Notes under the pieces: model-generated
What the model was told of the DNA's origin: nothing
What the model saw: the letters and a program-made list of their open reading frames with translations, nothing else
Databases searched by the model: none
Translations under genes and position numbers: made by a program
Part shown: positions 24,029 to 32,694 of the stretch, piece by piece
Layout: each line of letters opens with the position of its first letter
Position numbering within the stretch: the first letter of the stretch is position 1
DNA from: Aestuariivirga sp.
GTDB taxonomy: Bacteria; Pseudomonadota; Alphaproteobacteria; Rhizobiales; Aestuariivirgaceae
Direction: 5' to 3'
DNA: 64,000 bases
NCBI RefSeq assembly: GCF_020252405.1
Contig: NZ_JADCDA010000008.1
Location: 138,577 to 202,576 of the forward strand

Positions 24029-24747
24029 GCCTTCTCTCCGTCGAGAATATCTCCGTCCGCTATGGCCAGCTCACCGCGCTGCGCAAGGCCTCGATCAAGG
24101 TCGACGAGGGCGAGACGTTGTTCGTGACCGGCCCCAATGGCGCGGGCAAGTCGACGCTGCTCAAGGCCATCGCCGGCGCCGTTGCCCCGCGCGAGGGCTT
24201 CATCCGGTTCGCCGGGCGGCAGATTGCCGGCAGGGCGCCGGAGGATATCGCGCGGCTCGGCTTCTCCATGGTGCCGGAAGGCCGCGACGTGTTCGGCGGC
24301 CTCACCATCGAGGAGAATCTGCGGCTTGGCGCCGGCATGCGCGCCGACAAGGACCAGGCGGCGAAGGATTTGGAGCAGGTCTATTCCGTCTTTCCCATCC
24401 TCAGGGACCGCAAGGACCGGCAGGCGGGCGTGCTTTCGGGCGGCCAGCAGCAGATGCTGGCGATCGGCCGCGCCCTGATGGCGGGCCCCCGCCTCATCGC
24501 CATCGACGAGCCGTCGCTGGGCCTCGCCCCCAAGGTTATCGACGATGTCTATGCAACCCTCGTCCGCCTGCGCGACAGCCGCGGCCTCACGCTGCTCATC
24601 GTCGAGCAGAGCGCCACGCGGGCAAGCCTCACCGGCGGCCGCATGGTGCTGATGCGCTCCGGCGGGGTGGCGCTCGAAGGCGACGCGCGCGAACTCGTCA
24701 GGGGCGATGCGCTGCGCCAGGCCTATTTCGGCTATGGGGAGCATTGA
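24025..24747 (+). CDS. livF: Liv-type ABC transporter ATP-binding protein (LivF-like)
   Basis: A 240-residue second ATPase: GPNGAGKSTLLKAIAG (Walker A), FSMVPEGRDVFGGLTIEENL (LivF-specific), signature VLSGGQQQMLAIGRAL and Walker B LIAIDEPSLGLAPK. The GTG start at 24025 overlaps the livG stop by four bases (GTGA). The frame is open further upstream but only as a shadow of livG. Pairs with LivG on the membrane permeases downstream. Confidence 0.88.
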   Translation: MSLLSVENISVRYGQLTALRKASIKVDEGETLFVTGPNGAGKSTLLKAIAGAVAPREGFIRFAGRQIAGRAPEDIARLGFSMVPEGRDVFGGLTIEENLRLGAGMRADKDQAAKDLEQVYSVFPILRDRKDRQAGVLSGGQQQMLAIGRALMAGPRLIAIDEPSLGLAPKVIDDVYATLVRLRDSRGLTLLIVEQSATRASLTGGRMVLMRSGGVALEGDARELVRGDALRQAYFGYGEH

Positions 24748-24748
24748 G

Positions 24749-25663
24749 ATGACGGCGCTGCTCCAGATCCTCTTCGATGCGCTGAGCCTCGGCAGCCTCT
24801 ATGCGCTGGGTGCGCTCGGCATCGCGCTGATCTTCGGCGTCATGCGGCTCGTCAACTTCGCCCATGGCGACTACATCGCCTTCTGCGTCTTCGCCATGCT
24901 GTGGCCGTCGATCGACGCCGCCGCCATCGTTTTCGCCGGCAACCTGCCGACCGTCATTCTCGTGCCCTTCATCCTCGCGGTGGGGGCGGGGCTGTCGGTC
25001 CTCTCCGAGATCGTGGTGTTCCGCCGCTTCCGCAACGCCAATCCCGCCACCATGATGATCGCCTCCTTCGCGCTGGGCTTCGTCATCAAATATTTCCTGC
25101 TGATGCTCTATTCGAGCCGCCCGAAGTCGATCGACCTGTGGTCCAACCTCACCCGGCAGATCGAGATCGCCGGCGCGCGCATCCCGCCCCTGCAGGTCAT
25201 CACCATCGGCGTCACCATCGTCATCCTCATCGCCCTCACCGCCTTCCTGAAGCGCACCCGCTTCGGCCTCGAGATGCGCGCCGCGGCGGAGAACTTCACC
25301 ATGGCGCGCATGCTGGGCGTCAGGGCGAACCGCGTCATCATGCTGGCCTTCGCGGTCAGCGGCATGCTGGCCGCCGCGGTCGGCCTCATCCTCGTCACCC
25401 AGACGGGCACCGTCGATATCCAGATGGGCGCCAACTTGATGCTGGTCGCTTTTGTCGCCACCGTCATCGGCGGGCTGGGCAGCCTGCCCGGCGCGGTGCT
25501 GGCGGGCTATCTCATCGGCGCGGCCACCGTCATCATGCAGGTTGTCCTGCCGCCGGACGCGCGGCCCTTCCGCGATGCCTTCGTCTATGGCGCGGTCATC
25601 GTCATGCTCATCTGGCGGCCGAACGGTTTGTTCGCCTCCAGGGCCGCAAAGCAGAGAGTGTGA
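24749..25663 (+). CDS. livH: Liv-type ABC transporter permease (LivH-like)
   Basis: A 304-residue inner-membrane permease with about eight hydrophobic segments. It begins LLQILFDALSLGSLYALGAL and has GVMRLVNFAHGDYIAF, the conserved LivH motif, and the coupling segment GLEMRAAAENFTMARMLGVR. The ATG at 24749 lies directly after the livF stop; the longer frame from 24707 is livF sequence. Together with LivM it forms the membrane channel for an amino-acid-, urea- or amide-like compound. Confidence 0.87.
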   Translation: MTALLQILFDALSLGSLYALGALGIALIFGVMRLVNFAHGDYIAFCVFAMLWPSIDAAAIVFAGNLPTVILVPFILAVGAGLSVLSEIVVFRRFRNANPATMMIASFALGFVIKYFLLMLYSSRPKSIDLWSNLTRQIEIAGARIPPLQVITIGVTIVILIALTAFLKRTRFGLEMRAAAENFTMARMLGVRANRVIMLAFAVSGMLAAAVGLILVTQTGTVDIQMGANLMLVAFVATVIGGLGSLPGAVLAGYLIGAATVIMQVVLPPDARPFRDAFVYGAVIVMLIWRPNGLFASRAAKQRV

Positions 25664-25665
25664 GC

Positions 25666-26736
25666 ATGGCCGGCCGCCCCTCGATCCTCGCCCGCACCTG
25701 GACCACGCCGGTCATCCTCATCATCATCCTCGCCGCGCTGCAGCTTGCGGCGTTGGCGGTGGGTTCGGGGCCGTTCAACCAGACCATCATCGAAATCTTC
25801 ATCCGCGTGGTGCTGGTGGTGGGGCTCTATGTCTTCATCGGCAATTCCGGCGTCATCAGCTTTGGCCACATCGGCTTCACCTGCCTCGGCGCCTATATGA
25901 CGGCCTGGCTCACCATGCTGCCAGCCATCAAGAAGTCGAAGCTCAAGGGCCTGCCCGACATCATCCTCGACAACAAGCTGGCCTATGGCTGGGGCCTGCT
26001 GGCCGCGGTGATCTTCGCGGGCCTTGCCGCCTTTGTCGCCGGCAAGGTGCTGATGCGGCTTTCTGGCATCGCCGCCTCGATCGCCACCTTCGCGGTGCTG
26101 GCCGTGATCATCCAGGTCTATTCCAACTGGGACAGCGTCACGGGGGCGCAAAGCTCCGTCGTCGGCATCCCCATCGTGCGCGTGGTCTGGCCCTATTTCC
26201 TCTGCGCCGGCGCGGCGGTGCTGGTGGCCTATGCCCACCAGATCTCGCGTTCGGGCCTGGCGCTCCGCGCGGCGCGCGACGAGGCCACGGCGGCGGCCGC
26301 CTCGGGCGTCGACATCCCGCGCGAGCGGCTCGTCGCCTTCACCATTTCGGGCGGCATCATGGGCCTCGGCGGCGCGCTGTTTGCCCATTCGGTGGGCGTC
26401 GTGACGCCCGACACCTTCTATCTCGGCCTCACCTTCATCACGCTCTCGATGCTCGTGGTCGGCGGCATGAATTCGCTGTCGGGCGCGGTGCTGGGCGTCG
26501 TCATCCTCTCCATCATCATCCAGCTCCTGCGCTGGATGGAGAAGGGAGTGGATATCGGCGGCGCCAGCTTCGCCCTGCCGCTGGGCGTGCAGGAAATCGC
26601 CATCGGCGCCGTCATGATCGTGATACTGATGTACCGGCCCGCCGGCCTCACGCGGAACCGTGAGCTGGTCTGGCCGCCGCGCAAGCTTTCGCCGGAGGGC
26701 AGGCCAGCTGCCCCGGCGGATGGGAAGACTGCATAA
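25666..26736 (+). CDS. livM: Liv-type ABC transporter permease (LivM-like)
   Basis: A 356-residue permease. Diagnostic segments are NSGVISFGHIGFTCLGAYMT (LivM entry motif), GLALRAARDEATAAAASGVD (coupling helix) and LSMLVVGGMNSLSGAVLGVV. About nine to ten membrane segments are visible. ATG 25666 lies two bases after the livH stop. The C-terminus is a short hydrophilic Pro/Arg-rich tail, as common in the family. Confidence 0.87.
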   Translation: MAGRPSILARTWTTPVILIIILAALQLAALAVGSGPFNQTIIEIFIRVVLVVGLYVFIGNSGVISFGHIGFTCLGAYMTAWLTMLPAIKKSKLKGLPDIILDNKLAYGWGLLAAVIFAGLAAFVAGKVLMRLSGIAASIATFAVLAVIIQVYSNWDSVTGAQSSVVGIPIVRVVWPYFLCAGAAVLVAYAHQISRSGLALRAARDEATAAAASGVDIPRERLVAFTISGGIMGLGGALFAHSVGVVTPDTFYLGLTFITLSMLVVGGMNSLSGAVLGVVILSIIIQLLRWMEKGVDIGGASFALPLGVQEIAIGAVMIVILMYRPAGLTRNRELVWPPRKLSPEGRPAAPADGKTA

Positions 26737-26755
26737 ACTCAAAAGGAGGACGTCA

Positions 26756-27952
26756 ATGAAGAGCTTTCTGCAACTGGGACTGGGCGCCGCGCTTGGCGCG
26801 CTGATGCTCGCGGCGCCGGCGGCCATGGCCGCCGGCGACAAGATCGTCGTGGGCTTCGCCACGGCGCAATCGGGCTTCATGCAGGCTTATGACAAGCCCG
26901 CGGAAGATGCCGCCCGCATCCGCATCGATGAGATCAACAAGGCCGGCGGCCTGCTCGGCAAGCAGATCGAGATCGTCGCCGCCGACACCAAGACCGACCG
27001 CGCCGAGGGCGCCAAGGCCGGCCTCGAGGTGATCGACAAGGGCGCCGACCTGGTGGTCGTCTCCTGCGACTATGACTTCGGCGCGCCGGCGGCGCTCGCC
27101 GCGGAAGCCGCGGGCAAGGTCTCCTTCTTCCTCTGCGCCGAATCGGTCAAGGCCGGCATTCAGGGCGTGGGCCCGCATTCCTTCTCGGCCTCGGTGCTCG
27201 CGGCAGTGCAGGGCGCCACCATGGCGGAATGGGCCTATAACAAGAAGAACGCCCGCACCTTCTACCGCCTGCTCGACACGTGGACCGAGTATAACAAGGG
27301 CATCTGCGACGGCTTCGACTGGCAATTGCCGAAGCTGAAGGATGCCAGGCTCGTTGGCGAGGACACCTTCAAGAACGATGACGCCTCGATCGCGGCGCAG
27401 ATCACCCGCATCAAGAGCCTGCCGCAGGAGCCGGACGCCATCATGCTCTGCACCATGATGCCGGGCGGCGTTTCGGCCGTGAAGCAGATCCGCGCCGCCG
27501 GCATCAAGTCGATGATCCTCAACGGCTCCGGCATGTCCGGCAGCTACTGGCTCTCGGCCACGCCGGATCTCTCGAACTTCTTCGTGCCCGACCAGGGCTC
27601 GGTCCATGGCGATGACCCGAACCCCAAGGTCAACGAGTTCAACGCCATGTACAAGGCGGCAACGGGCTCCGATCCGTCCAGCCAGTATGTTTATCCGGGC
27701 TATGTGATGATCGACGTCTGGGCCAAGGCCGTCGAGCGCGCCAAGTCGACCGACGCCGATGCGGTCGTGGCCGAACTCGAGAAGATGAAGGACGAGCCGA
27801 CCCTCTTTGGTCCGCGCACCTTCACGGCCGAACTGCATCACCAGAACAAGGGCCGCTACCTGATCACCGCCGTCGAAAACGGCAAGGCCCGTGTGGTGGA
27901 CGAGTGGACGATCTCGGAGCCGATCCCGGTCGACTATCTCGCCAGCAAGTAA
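26756..27952 (+). CDS. Liv-type ABC transporter substrate-binding protein (LivK-like)
   Basis: A 398-residue periplasmic binding protein with signal peptide MKSFLQLGLGAALGALMLAA ending at AMA-AG. The mature start DKIVVGFATAQSGFMQAYDK and GGLLGKQIEIVAADTKTDRA are typical of the peripla_BP_6 (LivK/amide) family. A strong ribosome site AAAGGAGGA sits seven bases before the ATG. It is the last gene of the operon and is followed by a large GC-rich hairpin. It should decide what the importer brings in, most likely the ring compound handled by the PxpABC/HyuAB enzymes, but the ligand cannot be deduced. Confidence 0.87.
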   Translation: MKSFLQLGLGAALGALMLAAPAAMAAGDKIVVGFATAQSGFMQAYDKPAEDAARIRIDEINKAGGLLGKQIEIVAADTKTDRAEGAKAGLEVIDKGADLVVVSCDYDFGAPAALAAEAAGKVSFFLCAESVKAGIQGVGPHSFSASVLAAVQGATMAEWAYNKKNARTFYRLLDTWTEYNKGICDGFDWQLPKLKDARLVGEDTFKNDDASIAAQITRIKSLPQEPDAIMLCTMMPGGVSAVKQIRAAGIKSMILNGSGMSGSYWLSATPDLSNFFVPDQGSVHGDDPNPKVNEFNAMYKAATGSDPSSQYVYPGYVMIDVWAKAVERAKSTDADAVVAELEKMKDEPTLFGPRTFTAELHHQNKGRYLITAVENGKARVVDEWTISEPIPVDYLASK

Positions 27953-27967
27953 GCCCGCACAATCAAG

Positions 27968-27995
27968 CGAGGCGGCCGCCCGGGCGGCCGTCTTG
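27968..27995. terminator. Operon-end hairpin after the Liv-type binding protein gene
   Basis: An 18-bp perfect palindrome (27973-27990, CGGCCGCCCGGGCGGCCG) is extended by further pairs, including two G-U pairs, to 27968-27995, followed by TTGCCTTC. It lies 15 bp after the stop of the twelfth gene of the operon. The U-run is poor, so it may work mainly as a Rho-dependent or mRNA-protecting end structure. Confidence 0.6.
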
Positions 27996-28007
27996 CCTTC
28001 GGCGCAT

Positions 28008-28104
28008 GTTCCGTTCAGGCGGAACCGCCTGGACGGAACACGCGCCAGATCAAAAGCCTGAGCATGATCTTATCGGAAAACCGGTTCCACTTTTGCGGAT
28101 CATA
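28008..28104. repeat. Dispersed palindromic repeat module A, copy 3
   Basis: About 97 bp running from TTCCGTTCAGGCGGAACCGC through GCCTGAGCATGATCTTATC to ACTTTTGCGGATCATA. It closely matches the reverse complement of 30101-30200, so the pair forms an inverted repeat around the two genes 28346-30099. The first part holds the hairpin TTCAGGCGGAACCGCCTGGA. Confidence 0.85.
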
Positions 28105-28345
28105 CTCTAACATAAGCCCATGCGGGCACGTCGAAAACTTTCGCCATGCTGACCGGCATCGGAGCCGCCCTGCCGAGCCAGAGCCTGACGCCGGAGCGCA
28201 TCATGCTGAACCTGCCGCGCTTTTCGGCGCGCGAGGGAGTGGCCCATGAGATGCCGTCCTGTCTTGACGGATCAACAGCCATACGCATCCGCCGGTGCGG
28301 GGGCCTGGGCCCGGAGACCATGGTGACCGTCAGGAAGGAAAGCAC

Positions 28346-29425
28346 ATGGGCACTCTGCTGAAGGCCGTTCGCGGCAACCGGGTGCTGTGGCTTCTGCCGG
28401 CGGTTCCAGCCCCGCTCATCGCGGAAGCCACGGCACCCTCTGCCCATACGCTGACCTTTCTTCTCGCCATTCTCGCCATCGTGCCGCTGGCCGCACTGCT
28501 GAGCCTTGCCACCGAACAGGTGGCGGCGCGCACCGGCGACGCCATCGGAGGGCTGCTCAACGCCACGCTGGGCAACCTCACCGAACTGCTGATCGCGCTC
28601 GCCGCTTTGCGGGCGGGCGAATATCTGCTGGTGAAGGCGACGATCGCCGGCGCCATCGTCGCCAACGCGCTGTTCATGACCGGCATGTGCTTTCTGCTCG
28701 GCGGGCTGCGCCACCATGTGCAGGATTTCAACAGCGCGAGCACGCGGCTGCAGGTGGGGCTGCTGTTTCTCGCCGCTTTCGGCATGATGGCGCCCTCCGC
28801 GCTCGCCGGCATGGACCAGCAGACGCTGCCGCCCGCGCTCAGCCCCGCCATCGCGGTCATCCTGCTGGCGACCTATGGCTTCAGCCTGGTGTTCACGCTC
28901 GGCACGCACCGCGCCTATTTTTCCGCCGCCGCGCATGAGGCGGAAGAGGGCGGGGCGTGGCCGCTGGGGCCCGCCATCGGCGTGCTGCTCGGGGCCACGG
29001 TCGCGGTGGCGCTGGTGAGCGAGGTGTTCGTCGCCTCGCTGACCGGCGCGTCGGCGGAACTTGGCCTGTCGCCGGCCTTCGTGGGTTTCGTGGTGGTGGC
29101 GATTGTCGGCGCGGCGGCCGAGATGACGGCCGCCTTCAGCGCGGCGCGCAAGAACCGGCTCGACCTCAGCCTCGGCATTTCCTTCGGCAGCGCCGCGCAG
29201 ATCGCGCTGTTCGTGGCCCCGGTGCTGGTGCTGCTCAGCCATGTGCTTGGCCCCTCTCCCATGTCGTTGCAGTTCTGGCCCGGCGCGGTGGTGATGATCC
29301 TCGTCGCCACGCTCACCGCGGCGCTGACCACGGCGGGCGGCCATGCCGCGTGGTTTCTCGGCCTGCTGATGCTGATGATCTATGCGATCTTCGCGGTGAC
29401 GCTCTATGTCATGCCGCCCGTGTGA
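28346..29425 (+). CDS. cax: Calcium/proton-type cation exchanger (CaCA superfamily)
   Basis: A 359-residue membrane protein with about ten to eleven hydrophobic segments and the two alpha-repeats of cation exchangers: LNATLGNLTELLIALAALRA in the first half and VGAAAEMTAAFSAARKNRLD followed by SFGSAAQIALFVAPVLVLL in the second. The paired Glu residues in these repeats bind Ca2+ in the Cax/YfkE family. It would export Ca2+ (or Na+/K+) from the cytoplasm in exchange for protons. ATG 28346 follows GGAAGGAAAG. It is likely co-transcribed with the VIT-like gene 11 bp downstream. The ion is inferred from the family. Confidence 0.85.
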   Translation: MGTLLKAVRGNRVLWLLPAVPAPLIAEATAPSAHTLTFLLAILAIVPLAALLSLATEQVAARTGDAIGGLLNATLGNLTELLIALAALRAGEYLLVKATIAGAIVANALFMTGMCFLLGGLRHHVQDFNSASTRLQVGLLFLAAFGMMAPSALAGMDQQTLPPALSPAIAVILLATYGFSLVFTLGTHRAYFSAAAHEAEEGGAWPLGPAIGVLLGATVAVALVSEVFVASLTGASAELGLSPAFVGFVVVAIVGAAAEMTAAFSAARKNRLDLSLGISFGSAAQIALFVAPVLVLLSHVLGPSPMSLQFWPGAVVMILVATLTAALTTAGGHAAWFLGLLMLMIYAIFAVTLYVMPPV

Positions 29426-29436
29426 GGCTCCCGGCG

Positions 29437-30099
29437 ATGCCTGAAGCCGCCCCGCCGCCCCGCAACCCCGTGCTCGAACCCGGCGAGCGGCTGGCCGAAA
29501 TCCTGTTCGGCCTGATCATGGTGATGAGCTTCACCGGATCGCTGAGCGTTGCCACGGCGGACCGCGGCGAGGTGCGGGTGATGCTGATCGCGGCGTTCGG
29601 CTGCAACATCGCCTGGGGACTGATCGACGCCATCATGTTCGTGATGGCGCGGCTGAACGGCCGCGGCGGCGACCGCAAAACGGTGCTGGCGGTGAAGCGG
29701 GCGCGCAGCCATGCCGAGGCGCGCGCCCTGATCCGCGACAACCTGCCGCCGCTGGTGAGCGGCGAGCTGACGGACGAGATGACGGACCGCATCCGCCAGC
29801 GCATCGCGGAGCTGCCGCTCGAATCGACAGCGCCGCCGGTGGCGCGCGACGACCTGCGCGGCGCTTTCAGCGTGTTCCTGATCGTGGTCGCCTCCACCTT
29901 TCCGGTGATCCTGCCGTTCGTGTTCATGTCCGACCTCGCGTCGGCGATGCGGGTGTCGAACGCCATCGGCCTCGCCATGCTGGCGCTGATCGGCCATGCC
30001 TATGGGCGGGCCTCGGGCTTTTCCCCGTGGTGGACGGCGGGCGCCATGGTGATCCTCGGCGCGGCGCTGGTGGCGCTCACCATCGCGCTTGGCGGCTGA
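29437..30099 (+). CDS. VIT1/CCC1-like membrane protein
   Basis: A 220-residue protein with about five membrane segments. The N-terminal GERLAEILFGLIMVMSFTGS matches VIT1/CCC1 iron/manganese transporters, in which a Glu in this region lies in the transport path. A hydrophilic, charged middle segment (about 85-145) corresponds to the cytoplasmic metal-binding insert, though it has fewer Glu than plant VIT1. It follows the Ca2+ exchanger by 11 bp, suggesting a divalent-cation operon. Transport of Fe2+ or Mn2+ is inferred from the family; members like this one are poorly studied. Confidence 0.7.
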   Translation: MPEAAPPPRNPVLEPGERLAEILFGLIMVMSFTGSLSVATADRGEVRVMLIAAFGCNIAWGLIDAIMFVMARLNGRGGDRKTVLAVKRARSHAEARALIRDNLPPLVSGELTDEMTDRIRQRIAELPLESTAPPVARDDLRGAFSVFLIVVASTFPVILPFVFMSDLASAMRVSNAIGLAMLALIGHAYGRASGFSPWWTAGAMVILGAALVALTIALGG

Positions 30100-30100
30100 A

Positions 30101-30269
30101 GCACGATCCGCAAAAGCGGACCCCACTTTTGCGATAAGATCATGCTCAGGCTTCTGATCTGGCGCATGTTCCGCCCAGGCGGTTCCGCCTGAACGGTACA
30201 GGCGCTATCTCTATGTTTGGTCGCATTTTCGACGGTCAACCGGTGTCCACTTGACCTGAAAATGCTTTA
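30101..30269. repeat. Composite dispersed repeat: module A copy 4 plus module B copy 2
   Basis: Bases 30101-30200 are the inverted counterpart of 28008-28104. Bases 30202-30269 are the inverted counterpart of 14992-15059. Joining the two modules directly shows that the family is mosaic. The element starts one base after the VIT-like stop and ends about 70 bp before the first TPR-glycosyltransferase gene, marking the left edge of the glycosylation island. Confidence 0.85.
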
Positions 30270-30337
30270 GACGCTGTTCGTCGGGGGATGGTAAAGAACT
30301 CCGCAACACCGCCGCATGAAGGACCGAAGCCAACAAC

Positions 30338-32005
30338 GTGGCCGCGCCGAACGACATCTTCCGCAAGGCCCTGGCGCTGCATCAGGGCGGCGTGCTTGCC
30401 CCGGCACAGGCGCTCTATGCGCAGGTGCTGGCGCTGGACCCGCGGCACTTCGACAGCCTGCACCTGATGGGCCTCGCCCTCGTCCAGTCGGGCGAGGCGG
30501 CGAAGGGCGTCGAGCTGATCCGCCGCGCCATCGCGCTGCGGCCGGGCTTCGCCGAGGCGCATTACAATCTCGGCAATGCGCTGCTGACGCTGGGGCGGCC
30601 CGCCGAGGCGCTGGAGAGCCTGCGCCAGGCGCTGGCCCTCAAGCCCGGTGACGCGCAGTGTCACCTTGAGGCCGGGAATGCGCTGAAGGACCTGAAGCGC
30701 GGCGAGGAGGCAATTGCCGCCTATGACGTTGCGCTGCGGCTGGACCCGCGGCTGGCGGAAGCGCACAACAACCGCGGCATCGCGCTCAGGGACGGGGGCC
30801 GGCCGGATGAGGCGCTGGCGGACTACGATGCGGCGCTCAGGCTCCGCCCGCGCTATGCGGAGGCGCACAGCAACCGCGGCAATGCGCTGAAGGAGCTGGG
30901 CAGGCTGGAGGAGGCGCTGGCCTGCCATGACCGGGCCATCGCTTTGCGCCCGGCCTATGCGGAAGCGCATTACAACCGGGCCAATGCGCTGGCTGAGATG
31001 GGGCGTTCCGACGCGGCGCTGGAGAGCTTTGACGCGGCGCTGCGGCTGCGCCCCGATTATGCCGAGGCGCAGCACAACAAGGCCCAGCTGCTGCTTGGTC
31101 TGGGGCGCTTCGGCGAGGGTTTCGGCCTTTATCATTGGCGCTGGAAGAGCCCGGCCTTCTCCAGCGCCAGGCCGCCGCTTGCGCTGCCCGCGTGGGACGG
31201 CCGCGCGGACGGCCCCGTGTTGCTGTGGGGCGAACAGGGGATCGGCGACGAAATCCTCCATGCCTCGCTGCTGTCACTGCTGCCGGAGGGGCTCAGTGCC
31301 ACGCTGGCGGTGGACCGGCGGCTCCTCGCCATTTTCCGGCGCTCGTTTCCGCAGGTGCGGGTCATCGATGGCGCGCTGCCGCCCGAAGGGCATTTCACCG
31401 CGCAGGCGGCGCTGGGCGACCTCGGCCACCTGCTGCACGCCGATGCGGCGCGGATTGCGGCGCGGCGCATGCCGTTCCTGAGGGCCGACGCGGCGCGGCG
31501 CGATGGGCTGCGGCTGGACAATCCGTTCCTCGCCAGGCGGCCGGTGTGCGGCCTGTCGTGGAAGAGCGCCAACAAGAAGTTCGGCGCCGAAAAGAGCCTG
31601 CGCCTGATCGACCTCGCCCCGCTCATCGCCACCCCCGGCATGAGTTTCGTGAACCTGCAGTATGGCGAGGTGGAGGATGAGATCGCCGAGGTGCGCGCCG
31701 CACTGGGCGTGAGCGTGCATCAGGGCGAAGGGCTCGACGTGTTCAATGACATCGACGGGCTCCTCGCCCTCGTCGATCTCTGCGATGCGGTGCTGACCAC
31801 CTCCAACGTCACGGCGCATCTGGCGGGCGCGCTGGCGAAACGGGGCGTGGTGCTGGCGCCTTCCGGCAAGGGCTGCCTGTGGTATTGGCAGGGCGGACCC
31901 AACGACCTATGGTATCCCAGCCTGCGGCGCATCGCCCAGGACAGGGCCGGGCAATGGCAGGCCGCCATCCGCATGGCCGCCACGGCGATAAAGGACAGTC
32001 CATGA
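30338..32005 (+). CDS. TPR-repeat glycosyltransferase (GT9-like C-terminal domain), copy 1
   Basis: A 555-residue cytoplasmic protein. Residues of about 1-270 are seven or so 34-residue TPR units (LGNALLTLGRPAEALESLRQ and similar). Residues of about 285-555 form a heptosyltransferase-like domain found in TPR glycosyltransferases: LLWGEQGIGDEILHASLLS, GLSWKSANKKFG, MSFVNLQYGEVEDEI and DAVLTTSNVTAHLAGAL. It starts with GTG, and the stop overlaps the next gene (ATGA). It probably binds an acceptor through the TPRs and adds sugar to a protein or surface glycan. Bases 31551-31835 are almost identical to parts of the two sister genes. Confidence 0.82.
   Translation: MAAPNDIFRKALALHQGGVLAPAQALYAQVLALDPRHFDSLHLMGLALVQSGEAAKGVELIRRAIALRPGFAEAHYNLGNALLTLGRPAEALESLRQALALKPGDAQCHLEAGNALKDLKRGEEAIAAYDVALRLDPRLAEAHNNRGIALRDGGRPDEALADYDAALRLRPRYAEAHSNRGNALKELGRLEEALACHDRAIALRPAYAEAHYNRANALAEMGRSDAALESFDAALRLRPDYAEAQHNKAQLLLGLGRFGEGFGLYHWRWKSPAFSSARPPLALPAWDGRADGPVLLWGEQGIGDEILHASLLSLLPEGLSATLAVDRRLLAIFRRSFPQVRVIDGALPPEGHFTAQAALGDLGHLLHADAARIAARRMPFLRADAARRDGLRLDNPFLARRPVCGLSWKSANKKFGAEKSLRLIDLAPLIATPGMSFVNLQYGEVEDEIAEVRAALGVSVHQGEGLDVFNDIDGLLALVDLCDAVLTTSNVTAHLAGALAKRGVVLAPSGKGCLWYWQGGPNDLWYPSLRRIAQDRAGQWQAAIRMAATAIKDSP
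31551..31835 (+). repeat. 285-bp coding repeat in TPR-glycosyltransferases, copy 1
   Basis: This segment of the glycosyltransferase domain aligns without gaps to 34535-34819 and 40283-40567. By hand count it differs at 13 and 12 positions respectively, about 95-96% identity, while flanking domains differ far more. Confidence 0.85.
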
Positions 32006-32682
32006 CAGAGCGCGTCAATCTCATCGTCGGCTTCGACCAGCGCGAGGCCATTGCCTATCACGTGTTCTGCCAGAGCGTGATCGAGAAGGCGAGCCTGCCG
32101 GTGCAGTTCATGCCGCTCAATCCGCAGGCCATCGCGGGCTACACCGAGCGCCACCGCGACGGCAGCAATGTGTTCATCTATACGCGTTTCCTGACGCCCT
32201 ATCTGATGGGCTATCAGGGCTGGGCGATCTTCGCCGACGGCGACATGGTGTGCAACGCCGACATCGCCGGGCTGTGGCGGCTGCGCGACCCTTCGAAAGC
32301 GGTGATGGTGGCCAAGCACGACTACAAGACCAAGGCCGCGACCAAGTATCTCGGCAACAGGAACGAGAATTATCCGCGCAAGAACTGGTCCAGCGTCATC
32401 CTGTGGAACTGCGCGCATCCCGCCAACCGCCAGCTCGACCCCGGCTTCGTCGAGAGCAAGGACGGCGCTTATCTTCACCGCTTCACCTGGCTCGGCGACG
32501 GGCTGATCGGCGAGATCCCGAAGGAATGGAACTGGCTCGCCATCGAGTATGACGCCAATCCGGCGGCCAAGCTGGTGCATTATACGCTCGGCACGCCATG
32601 CTTCGCCGGCTACCGCGACACGGACATGGCGGAGCTCTGGCACGGGGCGCTCGGCCGCGCCGAGGAAGGCCTGGGAAAATAG
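32002..32682 (+). CDS. Glycosyltransferase, GT8-like with DGD motif
   Basis: A 226-residue cytoplasmic protein. It begins VNLIVGFDQREAIAYHVFCQ and carries WAIFADGDMVCNADIAGLW, the metal-binding DxD-type motif, then KNWSSVILWNC and KLVHYTLGTPCFAGYRDTDM. This is the nucleotide-sugar fold of GT8-like enzymes and matches a group of uncharacterised bacterial glycosyltransferases. It overlaps the upstream TPR-glycosyltransferase by four bases and is followed 12 bp later by the second one, so the three are co-transcribed. Donor and acceptor are unknown. Confidence 0.8.
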   Translation: MTERVNLIVGFDQREAIAYHVFCQSVIEKASLPVQFMPLNPQAIAGYTERHRDGSNVFIYTRFLTPYLMGYQGWAIFADGDMVCNADIAGLWRLRDPSKAVMVAKHDYKTKAATKYLGNRNENYPRKNWSSVILWNCAHPANRQLDPGFVESKDGAYLHRFTWLGDGLIGEIPKEWNWLAIEYDANPAAKLVHYTLGTPCFAGYRDTDMAELWHGALGRAEEGLGK

Positions 32683-32694
32683 GCTTATCCGCTG

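Larger units (their letters stand above)
27953..28345. other. Intergenic region: terminator, repeat and cax leader
   Basis: These 393 bp contain the operon-end hairpin (27968-27995), one copy of the dispersed repeat (28008-28104) and about 240 bp of leader before the exchanger gene. The small open frames here have no ribosome site or recognisable product. I see no known riboswitch fold in the leader. Confidence 0.6.

Noticed and set aside
28105..28345. Possible Mn2+ or Ca2+-responsive riboswitch before the cation exchanger
   Set aside because: I looked for the conserved loops of the yybP-ykoY motif and could not find them; nothing beyond a GC-rich leader is visible.
28146..28361. Small open frame of 71 codons before the cation exchanger
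   Set aside because: It overlaps the start of the exchanger gene in another frame, has no ribosome site and no recognisable product.
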